From Alphaproteobacteria bacterium (GTDB taxonomy: Bacteria > Pseudomonadota > Alphaproteobacteria > Rickettsiales > Deianiraeaceae): a stretch of DNA of 35,337 nt. Numbering within the stretch: the first letter of the stretch is position 1; every line of letters starts with the position of its first letter. Shown here piece after piece: positions 26,402 through 35,234 of the stretch. Both the position numbers and the translations under genes were made by a program. The notes under the pieces were generated by a model, which did not search any database, was not told where the DNA came from, and saw only the letters and a list, made by a program, of their open reading frames with translations. The DNA is taken from positions 1 to 35,337 of the forward strand of contig JANYEN010000026.1 of the NCBI GenBank assembly GCA_025363115.1, in the 5' to 3' direction.

Positions 26402-27067
26402 ATGCAAGAAGTAGAAAAATTTAATTCTTTAGAAAAAGAATGGTGGAATCTTAACGGCAAATTATCTACTTTGCATCAATTAAACCAACTGCGTGTACCT
26501 TATATAAAAAATTGGATTAAAAAAAACGAAGCCACTATTTTAGACGTTGGATGTGGCGGAGGAATATTGTCAGAAGGTTTATATGATGCTGGTTTTAGTA
26601 ATATTACTGGTATTGATTTAGGCATTAGTAGTATTAAAGTGGCTACCGAACACGCAAAAAAAGGTAAAAAAAATATTACTTATAAAAACATCGATATTTG
26701 TGATTTAGATAGTCAATTTGATGTAATAATATGCTCCGAAGTGCTAGAACATGTTGACGATTTATCAAATATGCTAAGTAATATTTATAATAAAACCAAA
26801 AATGGAGGACTAATTATTTGTTCTACAATTAACAAAACATGGCAAGCTTGGTTAGAAGCCATTTTAGCACCTGAATATATTTTTAATTTAGTAGACAAAG
26901 GAACCCATGACTTTGATAAACTAGTTAAACCTTCGCATATAACAAACGGATTGCCTCAAGCTAAAATTTTAAATATAAGGGGAATTTCTTATAGCTTAAT
27001 TGATAAAAAATTTTATTTTAGAGAAAATATAAATGCAAATTACATAATTATTTTACAAAAAATATGA
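26402..27067 (+). CDS. ubiG: Ubiquinone biosynthesis O-methyltransferase
   Basis: 221 residues. Class I SAM methyltransferase for the two O-methylations of the ubiquinone ring. The UbiG-specific N-terminus is EWWNLNGKLSTLHQLNQLRVPYI. SAM motif I is ILDVGCGGGILSEGL, followed by VTGIDLG-like TGIDLGISSIKVA and the ICSEVLEHVDD motif. Slightly shorter than the usual 240 or so. The stop overlaps the next start as ATGA. Confidence 0.9.
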   Translation: MQEVEKFNSLEKEWWNLNGKLSTLHQLNQLRVPYIKNWIKKNEATILDVGCGGGILSEGLYDAGFSNITGIDLGISSIKVATEHAKKGKKNITYKNIDICDLDSQFDVIICSEVLEHVDDLSNMLSNIYNKTKNGGLIICSTINKTWQAWLEAILAPEYIFNLVDKGTHDFDKLVKPSHITNGLPQAKILNIRGISYSLIDKKFYFRENINANYIIILQKI

Positions 27068-27855
27068 TAAATTCCTTGCATTTACAAACATTATTACCTC
27101 TTGATAAATTGCCTTTGGATATAGAATTATCTAAAAAAATGGATGCCGTACGCAGAATATGTAACGCAACGCTGTTTTTAAGAAAAGAAGCAAAAATGAG
27201 AGTTAGAATGCCACTAAATGAACTGATAATTTATTCTAAAAACGAGCTAGGGTTATCTAATTTTATTGACATTATTAAAAGCGAACTAAACATAAAAAAT
27301 ATAAATTTTAGTTTAGATTTTGCTAAAATAGCCAATGAAAAGCTTATTTTGGATTTAAAAAAATGCGGACAAAAATTTAGTGGTAAAGTTCCTGAATTAG
27401 TTAAAGCTGCAAATAGCGGGCAATGGCAAAAAAATAATGATTTAATTATTATAGCTGACGAAACTTTAACAAATGATTATTATCAAATTAAACTAGAAAT
27501 GAAAATTCCAAATTCTAAAGTTTGCTCGGATGGCGAAACTGCAGTCTATTTAGATACAAAAATAACTCCTGAGCTTGAAAATGAAGGAATTGCAAGGGAT
27601 ATAATTAGAATAATACAGCAAATTAGAAAAGATATTAATTTAAATGTGTCCGACAGAATAATGCTTGGTATCGAAACGGAAAACGAAAAAATTGTAAATA
27701 TTCTAAATAATAAACAGCTTTGCGATTATATCGCCGAAGAAACATTAGCATTAGAAATTTTGCAAAATTGCAGTAAATCAGACAATATTATTGAAAATAT
27801 AAGCGACGAATTGGGAGTTATTAAAATTGGCATCAAAGCTATAAAAAAATTATAA
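27064..27855 (+). CDS. ileS: Free-standing C-terminal part of isoleucyl-tRNA synthetase
   Basis: 263 residues that match only the last quarter of a class Ia IleRS of the long type. SLHLQTLLPLDK and MDAVRRICNATLFLRKEAKMRVRMPL are the end of the anticodon-binding helical domain. They are followed by IADETLTNDYYQI and LDTKITPELENEGIARDIIRIIQQIRKD of the C-terminal domain. The HIGH and KMSKS catalytic parts are absent; upstream is ubiG, overlapping by 4 nt. The frame has no stops over the whole length, which suggests it is maintained. It may act in trans with a separate catalytic piece, or be a recent relic. It ends 4 nt before valS. Confidence 0.8.
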   Translation: MINSLHLQTLLPLDKLPLDIELSKKMDAVRRICNATLFLRKEAKMRVRMPLNELIIYSKNELGLSNFIDIIKSELNIKNINFSLDFAKIANEKLILDLKKCGQKFSGKVPELVKAANSGQWQKNNDLIIIADETLTNDYYQIKLEMKIPNSKVCSDGETAVYLDTKITPELENEGIARDIIRIIQQIRKDINLNVSDRIMLGIETENEKIVNILNNKQLCDYIAEETLALEILQNCSKSDNIIENISDELGVIKIGIKAIKKL

Positions 27856-27859
27856 TATT

Positions 27860-30478
27860 ATGGCTACCGACGATAAAAATATTGCCGATAAATGGTATAG
27901 TTCCGATGTTTATAAATGGAAAGGCAGCGATAAAGACAAAACTTTTTCAATTGATACCCCGCCGCCTACGGTTTCTGGTCAATTGCATATGGGGCATGTT
28001 TTTTCATATACCCAGGCAGATTTTATTGCCCGCTACAAACGGATGAAAGGCTTAGACGTATTTTACCCAATTGGCTTTGATGATAATGGCTTGCCTACCG
28101 AAAGACTGACCGAAAAAATTATTGGCAAACGTGCCAAAGATATGCCAAAAGACGAATTTGTTAATGAATGTAAAAAAGTGGTTGTTGAGGCTGAAACCGA
28201 ATTTGAAAAACTATTTAAGGCATTGGGGCTTTCGTTTGATTGGGATCAAAAATATCAGACAATATCAGATGAATCGATTGCCGTAGCACATAGCTCGTTT
28301 GATGACTTGAACAAAAAACAACTTCTTTACGTAGCAGACCGACCAGTGTATTGGTGCACGGTTGATCAAACCGCTCTTGCTCAAGCTGATATTGAAGATA
28401 AAGAAAAAGAAAGTCATGAGATAACTTTTAAATGTAAAATAGAAAATGAAGATTTTTTTATAATGACTACTAGGTCAGAGTTGATACCTGCTTGTGTAGC
28501 GGTGCTTTATAACCCTGATGATACTAGATTTGCTGGAAAATTAGAAGTAAAAATGCCTTTTATCAAACACAAAGTACCACTTAGACCTGATGAAGCTGTT
28601 AAAATAGCCGATGAAAAATATACAGGCCTTGTAATGTGCTGTGCTTATGGTGATTTACAAGATGTAAAATGGATTGAGAAACATCATCTTGAAAAACAAA
28701 ACGTAAGTTTTCAAATAATATCAAAAAATGGCAGAATACCAAAAATGCTGTATGATGAAATAGAGGGAACAAATTTTGAATACCAAAAAGAGCGTGAGTT
28801 TTTAAATAATTTAACAGAAGAAAATTCTTTTAATATTAGTCAAGCAAGAAAGCATGTTATTGATTTATTATCTGAAAAAAACTATATTACCAGTATAAAA
28901 ACCATAAAGCACCCTGTAAAATGTGCAGAAAGATCTGGTGTGCCAGTGGAACTTATAAAAGTTAGACAAATGTATTTAAACTTTGGCTTCTTAGAACCAA
29001 AGTTTGCAACTTCACTTGGGCAAATAGATCAAATCTGCAACGATAAAACATTGTGGTTAGCTAAAAATTTTAAGCCTAATTTAGAAAAAATTGTCTATTG
29101 TATTGATTTTAAGCCATCTCATTTAAGACAACGTCTAATTGACTGGATAAACGGATTAAATCAAGACTGGTGCATATCACGAGATAGATTTTCAGGAGTT
29201 CTTATACCTAAAACTGCTCAAATAGAGGACGGTAAAGTTTTTGATACCTGGTTTACCTCAAGCGTTTCGCCTCAGCTAAACACAGGGGTAATAAACGAAG
29301 CCCACGGGAAGCTTGAGAATATAACAAAGCATAACAAAATATTCCCGATGGATTTACGCCCCCAGGCCCACGAAATTATTCGCACTTGGACATTTTATAC
29401 AATTGTAAAAGCTTATTTTCATGCAAGCGAATGGGACAAAGAAAATAAAAACTTTGTAATAAAAAAACGAGATGAAAATGGCAATAAAACTGATGAAAAT
29501 ATAGATTTTGATAACACAAATAAAAAAGAATTATTAGATGCAAAAGCTATTCCGTGGCAAACCGTGGCACTTTCGGGATGGTGCTTGGCAAGCGATAAAA
29601 CCAAAATGAGCAAATCCAAGGGTAATATTATAACTCCCATGTCATTAATTGAAGAAAAAGGGGCTGATATTGTTAGGTATTGGGCGTCATGCTCGCATTT
29701 AGGAGTTGATACCCATTATAATGAAACAAAATTTGTTGATGGCAAAAAACTAATTAATAAGTTACGTAATGTAGCCAAATTTATCTCCCCACATTTGCAA
29801 GGTATTATAGTTAGCACCCCATTACAAAGCATTGAAAATAAAGAAATTACCGAAACTTCGGATTTATGGATTTTATCTAAGTTGCAAGAAGTGATAGCAA
29901 AAGTAGATCAATACTTTGATGATTATAACTACTGCCAAGCTAGAGAAACTGCGGAACGCTTTTTTTGGGAAATTCTTTGTGATAATTATATAGAAATAGT
30001 AAAAAGCAGGGTTTATGGCAAAGACGCTTATATTTATAAATATGAAAAGTTTAAAAAAACCGAACAAGAAATAGAAAAATTAAAAAAATCAGCCGTTTTA
30101 ACTTTATGTTATGTTTTAAATGCTTTATTAAAAATGTTTGCTCCAATAATCCCGTTTGTTACTGAAGAAATTAAAGAATATATAGACCTTGGATGTAGTA
30201 ATCAAAAAAATCAATATTCTATACATAGCCGTGGCGACTGGATTGACGAATATATTATAGAAATAGATCAAGAATCACTTGAATATGGAAATTATATGTT
30301 AGAAATTATTGAAAAGGTTCGTAAATATAAAGCTGATCAAAAAATTTCTATAAATTCTCCCGTTAAAATAATTACTCTACCATATTTGCCAAACCGAATT
30401 GAATCCGATTTGCTCTCAGTTATAAATGGATTGGAAGCAGAAATTAATATTGGTCAAGATTTTTATATAGAGTGTTAA
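27860..30478 (+). CDS. valS: Valyl-tRNA synthetase (Rickettsiales/archaeal type)
   Basis: 872 residues. Charges tRNA-Val. FSIDTPPPTVSGQLHMGH holds the HIGH-type motif at 43-46. The PIGFDDNGLPTER segment with FDDNG, DQTALAQADIEDKEK, the editing-domain entry (TTRSELIPACVAVLYNP) and KMSKS (582-586) complete the picture. The GFDDNGLPTER form is that of the archaeal-like ValRS known from Rickettsia rather than the E. coli form (GTDHAGIATQ). It lacks the long C-terminal coiled coil of the E. coli enzyme. The N-terminus is a few residues shorter than in Rickettsia. It lies 4 nt after the IleRS piece. Confidence 0.95.
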   Translation: MATDDKNIADKWYSSDVYKWKGSDKDKTFSIDTPPPTVSGQLHMGHVFSYTQADFIARYKRMKGLDVFYPIGFDDNGLPTERLTEKIIGKRAKDMPKDEFVNECKKVVVEAETEFEKLFKALGLSFDWDQKYQTISDESIAVAHSSFDDLNKKQLLYVADRPVYWCTVDQTALAQADIEDKEKESHEITFKCKIENEDFFIMTTRSELIPACVAVLYNPDDTRFAGKLEVKMPFIKHKVPLRPDEAVKIADEKYTGLVMCCAYGDLQDVKWIEKHHLEKQNVSFQIISKNGRIPKMLYDEIEGTNFEYQKEREFLNNLTEENSFNISQARKHVIDLLSEKNYITSIKTIKHPVKCAERSGVPVELIKVRQMYLNFGFLEPKFATSLGQIDQICNDKTLWLAKNFKPNLEKIVYCIDFKPSHLRQRLIDWINGLNQDWCISRDRFSGVLIPKTAQIEDGKVFDTWFTSSVSPQLNTGVINEAHGKLENITKHNKIFPMDLRPQAHEIIRTWTFYTIVKAYFHASEWDKENKNFVIKKRDENGNKTDENIDFDNTNKKELLDAKAIPWQTVALSGWCLASDKTKMSKSKGNIITPMSLIEEKGADIVRYWASCSHLGVDTHYNETKFVDGKKLINKLRNVAKFISPHLQGIIVSTPLQSIENKEITETSDLWILSKLQEVIAKVDQYFDDYNYCQARETAERFFWEILCDNYIEIVKSRVYGKDAYIYKYEKFKKTEQEIEKLKKSAVLTLCYVLNALLKMFAPIIPFVTEEIKEYIDLGCSNQKNQYSIHSRGDWIDEYIIEIDQESLEYGNYMLEIIEKVRKYKADQKISINSPVKIITLPYLPNRIESDLLSVINGLEAEINIGQDFYIEC

Positions 30479-30530
30479 TATTTTGGAAATAATTTTAAAA
30501 AGTTAGGATTAAAAATTATTTGCTAGGTTT

Positions 30531-31484
30531 TTATATCCTGAGCAAAATTGCACCCCAGGTTAAGCCAGCTCCCACGGACTCCAATATTACTAAATCTCCC
30601 TTTGATATTTTACCAAGTTCTATCATCTTAGTTAAAGCCATAGGAATGGTAGCAGAAGAAGTGTTTGCATGATCTGCAACTGTATTGGCTATTTTGTCAT
30701 CGCTACATTTAAGATTTTTAGCCACCGCAGTTAATATTCTGGCGTTAGCTTGATGAGGAACTATCATTTTGATATCATCTATTTTTAAATTATTTCGTTC
30801 TAAAATTTGATTTACCAAATCGGTCATATAATTAACCGCATATTTAAATACTTCTTTACCATTCATAGCTACTTTATTGTTGGCTACGGTAGTATTTAAT
30901 ATATTACCTAATCTGCCGTCTGCAAAGCCAATACTATCAATAATTCCATCTTTTTCAGTTCCATTTTCTGCTTTAAAAATTGCAGCCCCTGCCCCATCGC
31001 CAAATAAAACACAGGTATTTCTATCCTGCCAGTCCACTATAGAAGACATTTTTTCAGCTGCAATAACTAAGGCAACTTTATGTGAGCCGCTACGCAAAAA
31101 TTTATCAGCTATTGTAACCCCATAAATAAAACCGCTACATGCTTCTTGAATACTTAAACATAAAGCTTTTTGATTATCAATAGCTTCTTGCACAATACAG
31201 CTAACAGATGGAAAAGATTGATTATGAGTGGTGGTGCTAGTTATTATTAAATCGATATCTTTAAAATTTATGTCGTTATTTTTTATAATATTTTTAGCCA
31301 CTTTAATAGCTAAATCACAGGCATTCTCGTTTTCGGCAGCAATATGTCGTTGCAAAATACCAGTTCTTTGTAAAATCCATTCGTTACTTGTATCAACTAT
31401 TTTGGACAAATCATGGTTGTTTAGTATTTTTTGAGGTAAATAATAAGAAGATGCAATAAAGTTTGATACTATACGCATAGACAT
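30531..31484 (-). CDS. fabH: Beta-ketoacyl-ACP synthase III
   Basis: 317 residues. Starts fatty acid elongation by condensing acetyl-CoA with malonyl-ACP. The catalytic triad is visible: Cys116 (QEACSGFIYG), His244 (VPHQANARI) and Asn274 (HANTSSATIP). WILQRTGILQRHIA and VLFGDGAGAAIF are also typical. The start could be Met1 or Met3. It lies 27 nt downstream of rpsU on the same strand; plsX is not adjacent. It converges with valS across a 52-nt gap without an obvious terminator hairpin. Confidence 0.95.
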   Translation of the reverse strand: MSMRIVSNFIASSYYLPQKILNNHDLSKIVDTSNEWILQRTGILQRHIAAENENACDLAIKVAKNIIKNNDINFKDIDLIITSTTTHNQSFPSVSCIVQEAIDNQKALCLSIQEACSGFIYGVTIADKFLRSGSHKVALVIAAEKMSSIVDWQDRNTCVLFGDGAGAAIFKAENGTEKDGIIDSIGFADGRLGNILNTTVANNKVAMNGKEVFKYAVNYMTDLVNQILERNNLKIDDIKMIVPHQANARILTAVAKNLKCSDDKIANTVADHANTSSATIPMALTKMIELGKISKGDLVILESVGAGLTWGAILLRI

Positions 31485-31511
31485 TCAAATATTAAATTCT
31501 CGTCAAAAATG

Positions 31512-31721
31512 TTATTCCGCAGAATCTGTTGTTATTTTTCTTTTTCTAACTTTTCTTTTTACTGATTCTTCGGCTTTTATTCTTAAATATTTAGATTTTT
31601 TTTCATGATATCTTTTAGCACGAAAAATTTTAAGAGTTCCTTCTCTTTGAATTTTTTTTCTCAAAACTATTAGTGCTTGGTCTACTTCGTTATTATGGAC
31701 TGTTACGGTTGTCAAGGTCAA
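31512..31721 (-). CDS. rpsU: 30S ribosomal protein S21
   Basis: Up to 69 residues. The core VHNNEVDQALIVLRKKIQREG is followed by the basic RAKRYHEKKSKYLRIKAEESVKRKVRKRK tail. No ATG precedes the core; the start must be TTG, either at 31721 or two codons later at 31715. The latter would give the usual N-terminal length. Probably cotranscribed with fabH. Confidence 0.9.
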   Translation of the reverse strand: MTLTTVTVHNNEVDQALIVLRKKIQREGTLKIFRAKRYHEKKSKYLRIKAEESVKRKVRKRKITTDSAE

Positions 31722-31857
31722 TAAAATTTAAATATTATAATCAGAAACCTACTTTAACATCTTTTGTTAATAATCAAGTAAAATCAAAAAAAAATTGATT
31801 ATTAATAAAAAGGGAAACAAATTAAATATAAACGTAGTTTTAGCACCTTTATCTTCA

Positions 31858-33066
31858 ATGTTTTTTAAAAAAATAAATAATTTTTTTCGTATCAATTACA
31901 TTATTTTATTTTCTCGCTATAGAAAGTATAAAATTAATACATTTTTTTCTACAAATACTTTTATTTCATTGCTAATAATTATTTTTTGTTACCATTTATT
32001 TTGGATAATTGTTTCTAAAAATATTAAAATTAATCTTAAAAATACATTATATGAATATAAAAAAAATAGAGAAAATATTGCAGAACTTTCATCTTTTTCA
32101 GGAATAAAAATTAGAGGATTCCCTTTTAATATAAAAATTCATATTGATAAAATATCTTTAAATCTTGACTTTATTCATAATATAGAAATTAAAGGAATTG
32201 TTTTGGAAACTGGTATATTTAATAATAAAACTTTAACATTAACTAATTTAGAAGAAATTACTATCCAACCTAGTCAAAAAAGCTCTACTTATTTAGTAGG
32301 CTTTAATCAAATGCCATTTTTACAAATCATTAAAAATAAAAAAAATATAATTCAGAAAATTTTATACAAGGACAACGGATATAGGGTAATAGATAAAAAT
32401 GATGGGGAAATTTTTGATCAAATTGAAAAAAATATATTAGAATACACATTGGATTTGGATAAAAAATCTGCTAAAAATACTTATGCGATAGACTTTGAGA
32501 CAGTCATAAAAATAAAAGAAGAAAGCAAGTTACGTGATTTAAATGATATAAATATAAAAATTGCCATTAAAGGAGAAAAAAATCCCGACAACAATACAAT
32601 TACTATTAATAATATTGATTTAAGAACTCCTATTTTTATTATTAATGGCTATGGCAGTGTTATAGCCAAAAAAGATGAAAAGAGTATATTTAAGTTTAAC
32701 TTTGAACTAAAACCCTATAAAACAATTATTGATTTTATAGCTAATTATTTTTTATCAAAAAATAGTTTATGGATAAGCAAAAAAGATATAGGAAGATATT
32801 ATATTGCCGTTAACAATACTATTTTACCTAGAATAAAAAACTCTTCATTATCCGAAACACTAAATCTTCGCATAGAAAGTAGTGATTCCGAAAAAAAAAT
32901 TACTATTAACGAGCTTTCCTTAGAAAATATTTTTGAATCCTTGGCATCATCCAGATACGATATAATATATGAAAATTCTCCAGTAAAAAAATCTTTTTAT
33001 AGCAGTAATGAAGAAATAACGAATACCGATACTATCGAGCCAATAAATATTTTTACTAAATTATAA
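31858..33066 (+). CDS. DUF2125-like membrane-anchored protein
   Basis: 402 residues from the first ATG (31858); a TTG at 31795 would add 21 residues. One membrane segment (FISLLIIIFCYHLFWIIVS) is followed by a helix and the phrase FSGIKIRGFPFNIKIHIDKISL. This is the pattern of alphaproteobacterial DUF2125 proteins (W...G..v.GFPF....) with an AsmA/YdgA-like beta-rich domain facing the periplasm. Function is not established for the family. It is very AT-rich and Lys/Ile/Asn-rich. Its end overlaps the convergent LptE-like gene by 11 nt. Confidence 0.55.
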   Translation: MFFKKINNFFRINYIILFSRYRKYKINTFFSTNTFISLLIIIFCYHLFWIIVSKNIKINLKNTLYEYKKNRENIAELSSFSGIKIRGFPFNIKIHIDKISLNLDFIHNIEIKGIVLETGIFNNKTLTLTNLEEITIQPSQKSSTYLVGFNQMPFLQIIKNKKNIIQKILYKDNGYRVIDKNDGEIFDQIEKNILEYTLDLDKKSAKNTYAIDFETVIKIKEESKLRDLNDINIKIAIKGEKNPDNNTITINNIDLRTPIFIINGYGSVIAKKDEKSIFKFNFELKPYKTIIDFIANYFLSKNSLWISKKDIGRYYIAVNNTILPRIKNSSLSETLNLRIESSDSEKKITINELSLENIFESLASSRYDIIYENSPVKKSFYSSNEEITNTDTIEPINIFTKL

Positions 33067-33982
33067 TACCATTTCGAGGCTTAGGATTTTTTTTATTATA
33101 TAATTTTATAATTTTATCTCTTAAAAATCCTATAGATAAATATTCTCCTATTTTTGGTTCTATTCTATTTTGCATTCTTGATACCAATACATCCAAGTCA
33201 CTTCGATCATCAACTGCAACCGAAACTCTGGTATTATAATCACTATGTAAATAATTAGTGTAAATTGCTATTAAATTATAAATCAAACGCTGGGCTGAAG
33301 CTTTAGCAACAAGTTGCAAGGTTTTTTGCTGGCTAATATAATCATCGTATAATAAAATTGTTGAAGTTATATATTGATCGGTATCCGATATTTGCCCTTC
33401 TTGAACGATTGTAAAATTTTCTTTTAGCCATAATGCCTGTCTTTCAAAATACTCTTCTCGTGCTTCATTAGAATTTTTAGATTTACTTGTAAAATCAATT
33501 GGAGGCACAGAATTAGGAATATAAGCCGCACTGTTATTTAATAATCCATTTGGCATTTGACCATGAATTGATTCTGCAGGCAATCTTTCAAAAGATACCT
33601 GAGGTATATCTTGAACTTTATTCAAATTAATTTTTTTTGTATCTACAATTAAATATCTTACTACAAATATAATTTGCATTGCAAAGGTTGCTCCAGAAAA
33701 ATTTATTACTCCAGGAAAAACAGTATATGAAGGATATATCAATAGGATGTATCGATAATCTTTATCTTCATTTTCGTCTAGTCTTTCCATTCGCAATAAT
33801 AATTCATCTTTCATGATTCTTTCACAATTTTCTTTGGGATGAAATTGCAATCTAGTTAGATTAATTTGCTCTCTAGCCAAACTACTTCTAAATTTATCAT
33901 CAGAATTATTGCGATTTGCATAATAAGATGAGAATCCGCAACTATTTAAAAAAAATAAACCTATTAAAAATATAGTTTTCAT
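33056..33982 (-). CDS. LptE-like envelope lipoprotein with extra middle region
   Basis: 308 residues from ATG 33982, chosen because it follows the stop of the preceding gene by 1 nt and starts a lipoprotein signal peptide (MKTIFLIGLFFLNSCGFSSYY). The SCGFSSYY beginning, the strand-helix segment ENCERIMKDELLLRMERL, the beta strands YRYILLIYPSYTVFP and FVVRYLIVDT, and LVAKASAQRLIYNLIAIY near the later part recall the LPS-assembly lipoprotein LptE (SlyB-like GCGF.PLY start). It carries an insertion of about 90 residues between the strands and the last helix, and it is longer than typical LptE (170-200). The call is therefore tentative. Confidence 0.45.
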   Translation of the reverse strand: MKTIFLIGLFFLNSCGFSSYYANRNNSDDKFRSSLAREQINLTRLQFHPKENCERIMKDELLLRMERLDENEDKDYRYILLIYPSYTVFPGVINFSGATFAMQIIFVVRYLIVDTKKINLNKVQDIPQVSFERLPAESIHGQMPNGLLNNSAAYIPNSVPPIDFTSKSKNSNEAREEYFERQALWLKENFTIVQEGQISDTDQYITSTILLYDDYISQQKTLQLVAKASAQRLIYNLIAIYTNYLHSDYNTRVSVAVDDRSDLDVLVSRMQNRIEPKIGEYLSIGFLRDKIIKLYNKKNPKPRNGIII

Positions 33983-33983
33983 T

Positions 33984-34721
33984 TTAAGAATGCTCAAGCC
34001 AGTGTTTTTCAATTTCTTTTAACTTGCCGTTTTGTTGCAATATATCAATAGCATCATTAACTTTTTCTTTAAGGTCTGATTTTTTAGTAAAAATCATAGA
34101 ATAACAAAAACTATCATTTTTTTCAATAATAGCATAATCAAAAATATCAGGATTAGATTTCCAAAATCCTATAATTTGACCGTCTTCTAATAATAAAGCA
34201 TCAATGCGACCAATTTTAAGTTCCTGCAATAAATGTTGATTACTAGACAAAGAATGTATCTTAATATTAGAATATTTCTTTTTTAAATTTTTTAAATATA
34301 TTTCCATTGTAGTTCCTGTTTGCACTCCAATTTTATTATTATTTAAGTCGCTTTCTTCTTTAATGGCAGTTTTTTTATTAAATAATGCAATCGTTTTGGG
34401 ATAATAATAGCAATTACTAAAATCTACAACTTTTTTTCTATCTTCAGTAACATTAAATCCCGATACTCCGATATCAATTTTATCAGCATTTAAATTAGCT
34501 ATTATTTCTGCAAAATGAATATCTAGAATGACAATTTTTTTATCTATAATTTTACCTATTTCATTAAGTAAATCCACCTCAAAACCTACTGGTTTTCCAT
34601 TATTTACATATCCAAAAGGAGGAAAATCCATGGACATACCAACTACTACGGTATTATTTTTATCTTCTTCTGTGCTGCATCCACTTAACAATAATAATAA
34701 AAATAGTAATAATTTTAACAT
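33984..34721 (-). CDS. Amino-acid-type ABC substrate-binding lipoprotein
   Basis: 245 residues with lipobox (LLLLSGCS, Cys15). Family 3 periplasmic binding protein pattern: VVVGMSMDFPPFGYVNNGKPVGFEVDLLNEIGK at the start, DIGVSGFNVTEDRKKVVDFSNCYYY, IGVQTGTTMEIYL and a final ILQQNGKLKEIEKHWL. The Asp in GFEVDL and Arg in EDRKKVVDFS match ligand-contact positions for polar amino acids. No permease or ATPase gene is adjacent. It is followed at 1 nt by the LptE-like gene, so the two are likely cotranscribed. Confidence 0.88.
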   Translation of the reverse strand: MLKLLLFLLLLLSGCSTEEDKNNTVVVGMSMDFPPFGYVNNGKPVGFEVDLLNEIGKIIDKKIVILDIHFAEIIANLNADKIDIGVSGFNVTEDRKKVVDFSNCYYYPKTIALFNKKTAIKEESDLNNNKIGVQTGTTMEIYLKNLKKKYSNIKIHSLSSNQHLLQELKIGRIDALLLEDGQIIGFWKSNPDIFDYAIIEKNDSFCYSMIFTKKSDLKEKVNDAIDILQQNGKLKEIEKHWLEHS

Positions 34722-34754
34722 ATTTGGGTATTAAATTAAATAAATTTTTTACAA

Positions 34755-35234
34755 TTAATAATTTGAGTTAATAATATTGATTTTTTCTTTAAATAAACCA
34801 GTTAAATGTTTACGTTGAGCTTTTAAATATAATATTTCATAAATTGAGCAAAATTGTTTAGTAGCCTTCTCTAAGTTATCGTTCATTATAATATAATCAT
34901 ATTCTTGTGATGACTCTATCTCTGAAAAAGCTTTTTTATTACGTTCTTCTATTTTACCATCGGTATCCCCTCGAGTTTCTATGCGTTCCCGCAAAGAATC
35001 AATAGAAGGAGGTAAAATAAAAATAGTAGCTATATTTGCTTTATCGGCAAAAAAAGTTTTTACTTTCTTCATTCCAGAATTATCTATATTAAAAACTAAA
35101 TTATATATTTTTAATTGTTCATAAGCTAAACTAGCCTGCGTACCATAATTATTTCCATAAATATTAACAGTTTCTAAAAATTCATTATTTGCAAGCATTT
35201 TGCTATATTGTTCCGAACTTACAAAATTATAATG
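34755..35234 (-). CDS. gmk: Guanylate kinase, 5' part missing at fold-back
   Basis: About 160 codons. Converts GMP to GDP. Visible motifs are HYNFVSSEQYSKMLANNEFLE and YGNNYGTQASLAYEQL of the GMP-binding region, LVFNIDNSGMKKVK, ATIFILPPSIDSLRERI and EYDYIIMNDNLEKA. Reading past the internal ATG at 35198 the guanylate kinase frame continues in phase to 35234, then the sequence turns into an inverted copy of itself. The P-loop (GPSGAGK type) and first 40 or so residues are therefore not in the window. The real gene presumably continues elsewhere in the genome. Confidence 0.88.
   Translation of the reverse strand, partial: HYNFVSSEQYSKMLANNEFLETVNIYGNNYGTQASLAYEQLKIYNLVFNIDNSGMKKVKTFFADKANIATIFILPPSIDSLRERIETRGDTDGKIEERNKKAFSEIESSQEYDYIIMNDNLEKATKQFCSIYEILYLKAQRKHLTGLFKEKINIINSNY

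Noticed and set aside
26180-26407. Minus-strand frame over the tiny lipoprotein gene
   Set aside because: The plus-strand gene has a lipobox and sits neatly between rfbC and ubiG; the antisense frame has no recognisable features.
30877-31434. Plus-strand frames opposite fabH
   Set aside because: FabH has its complete catalytic triad on the minus strand; these are its shadows.
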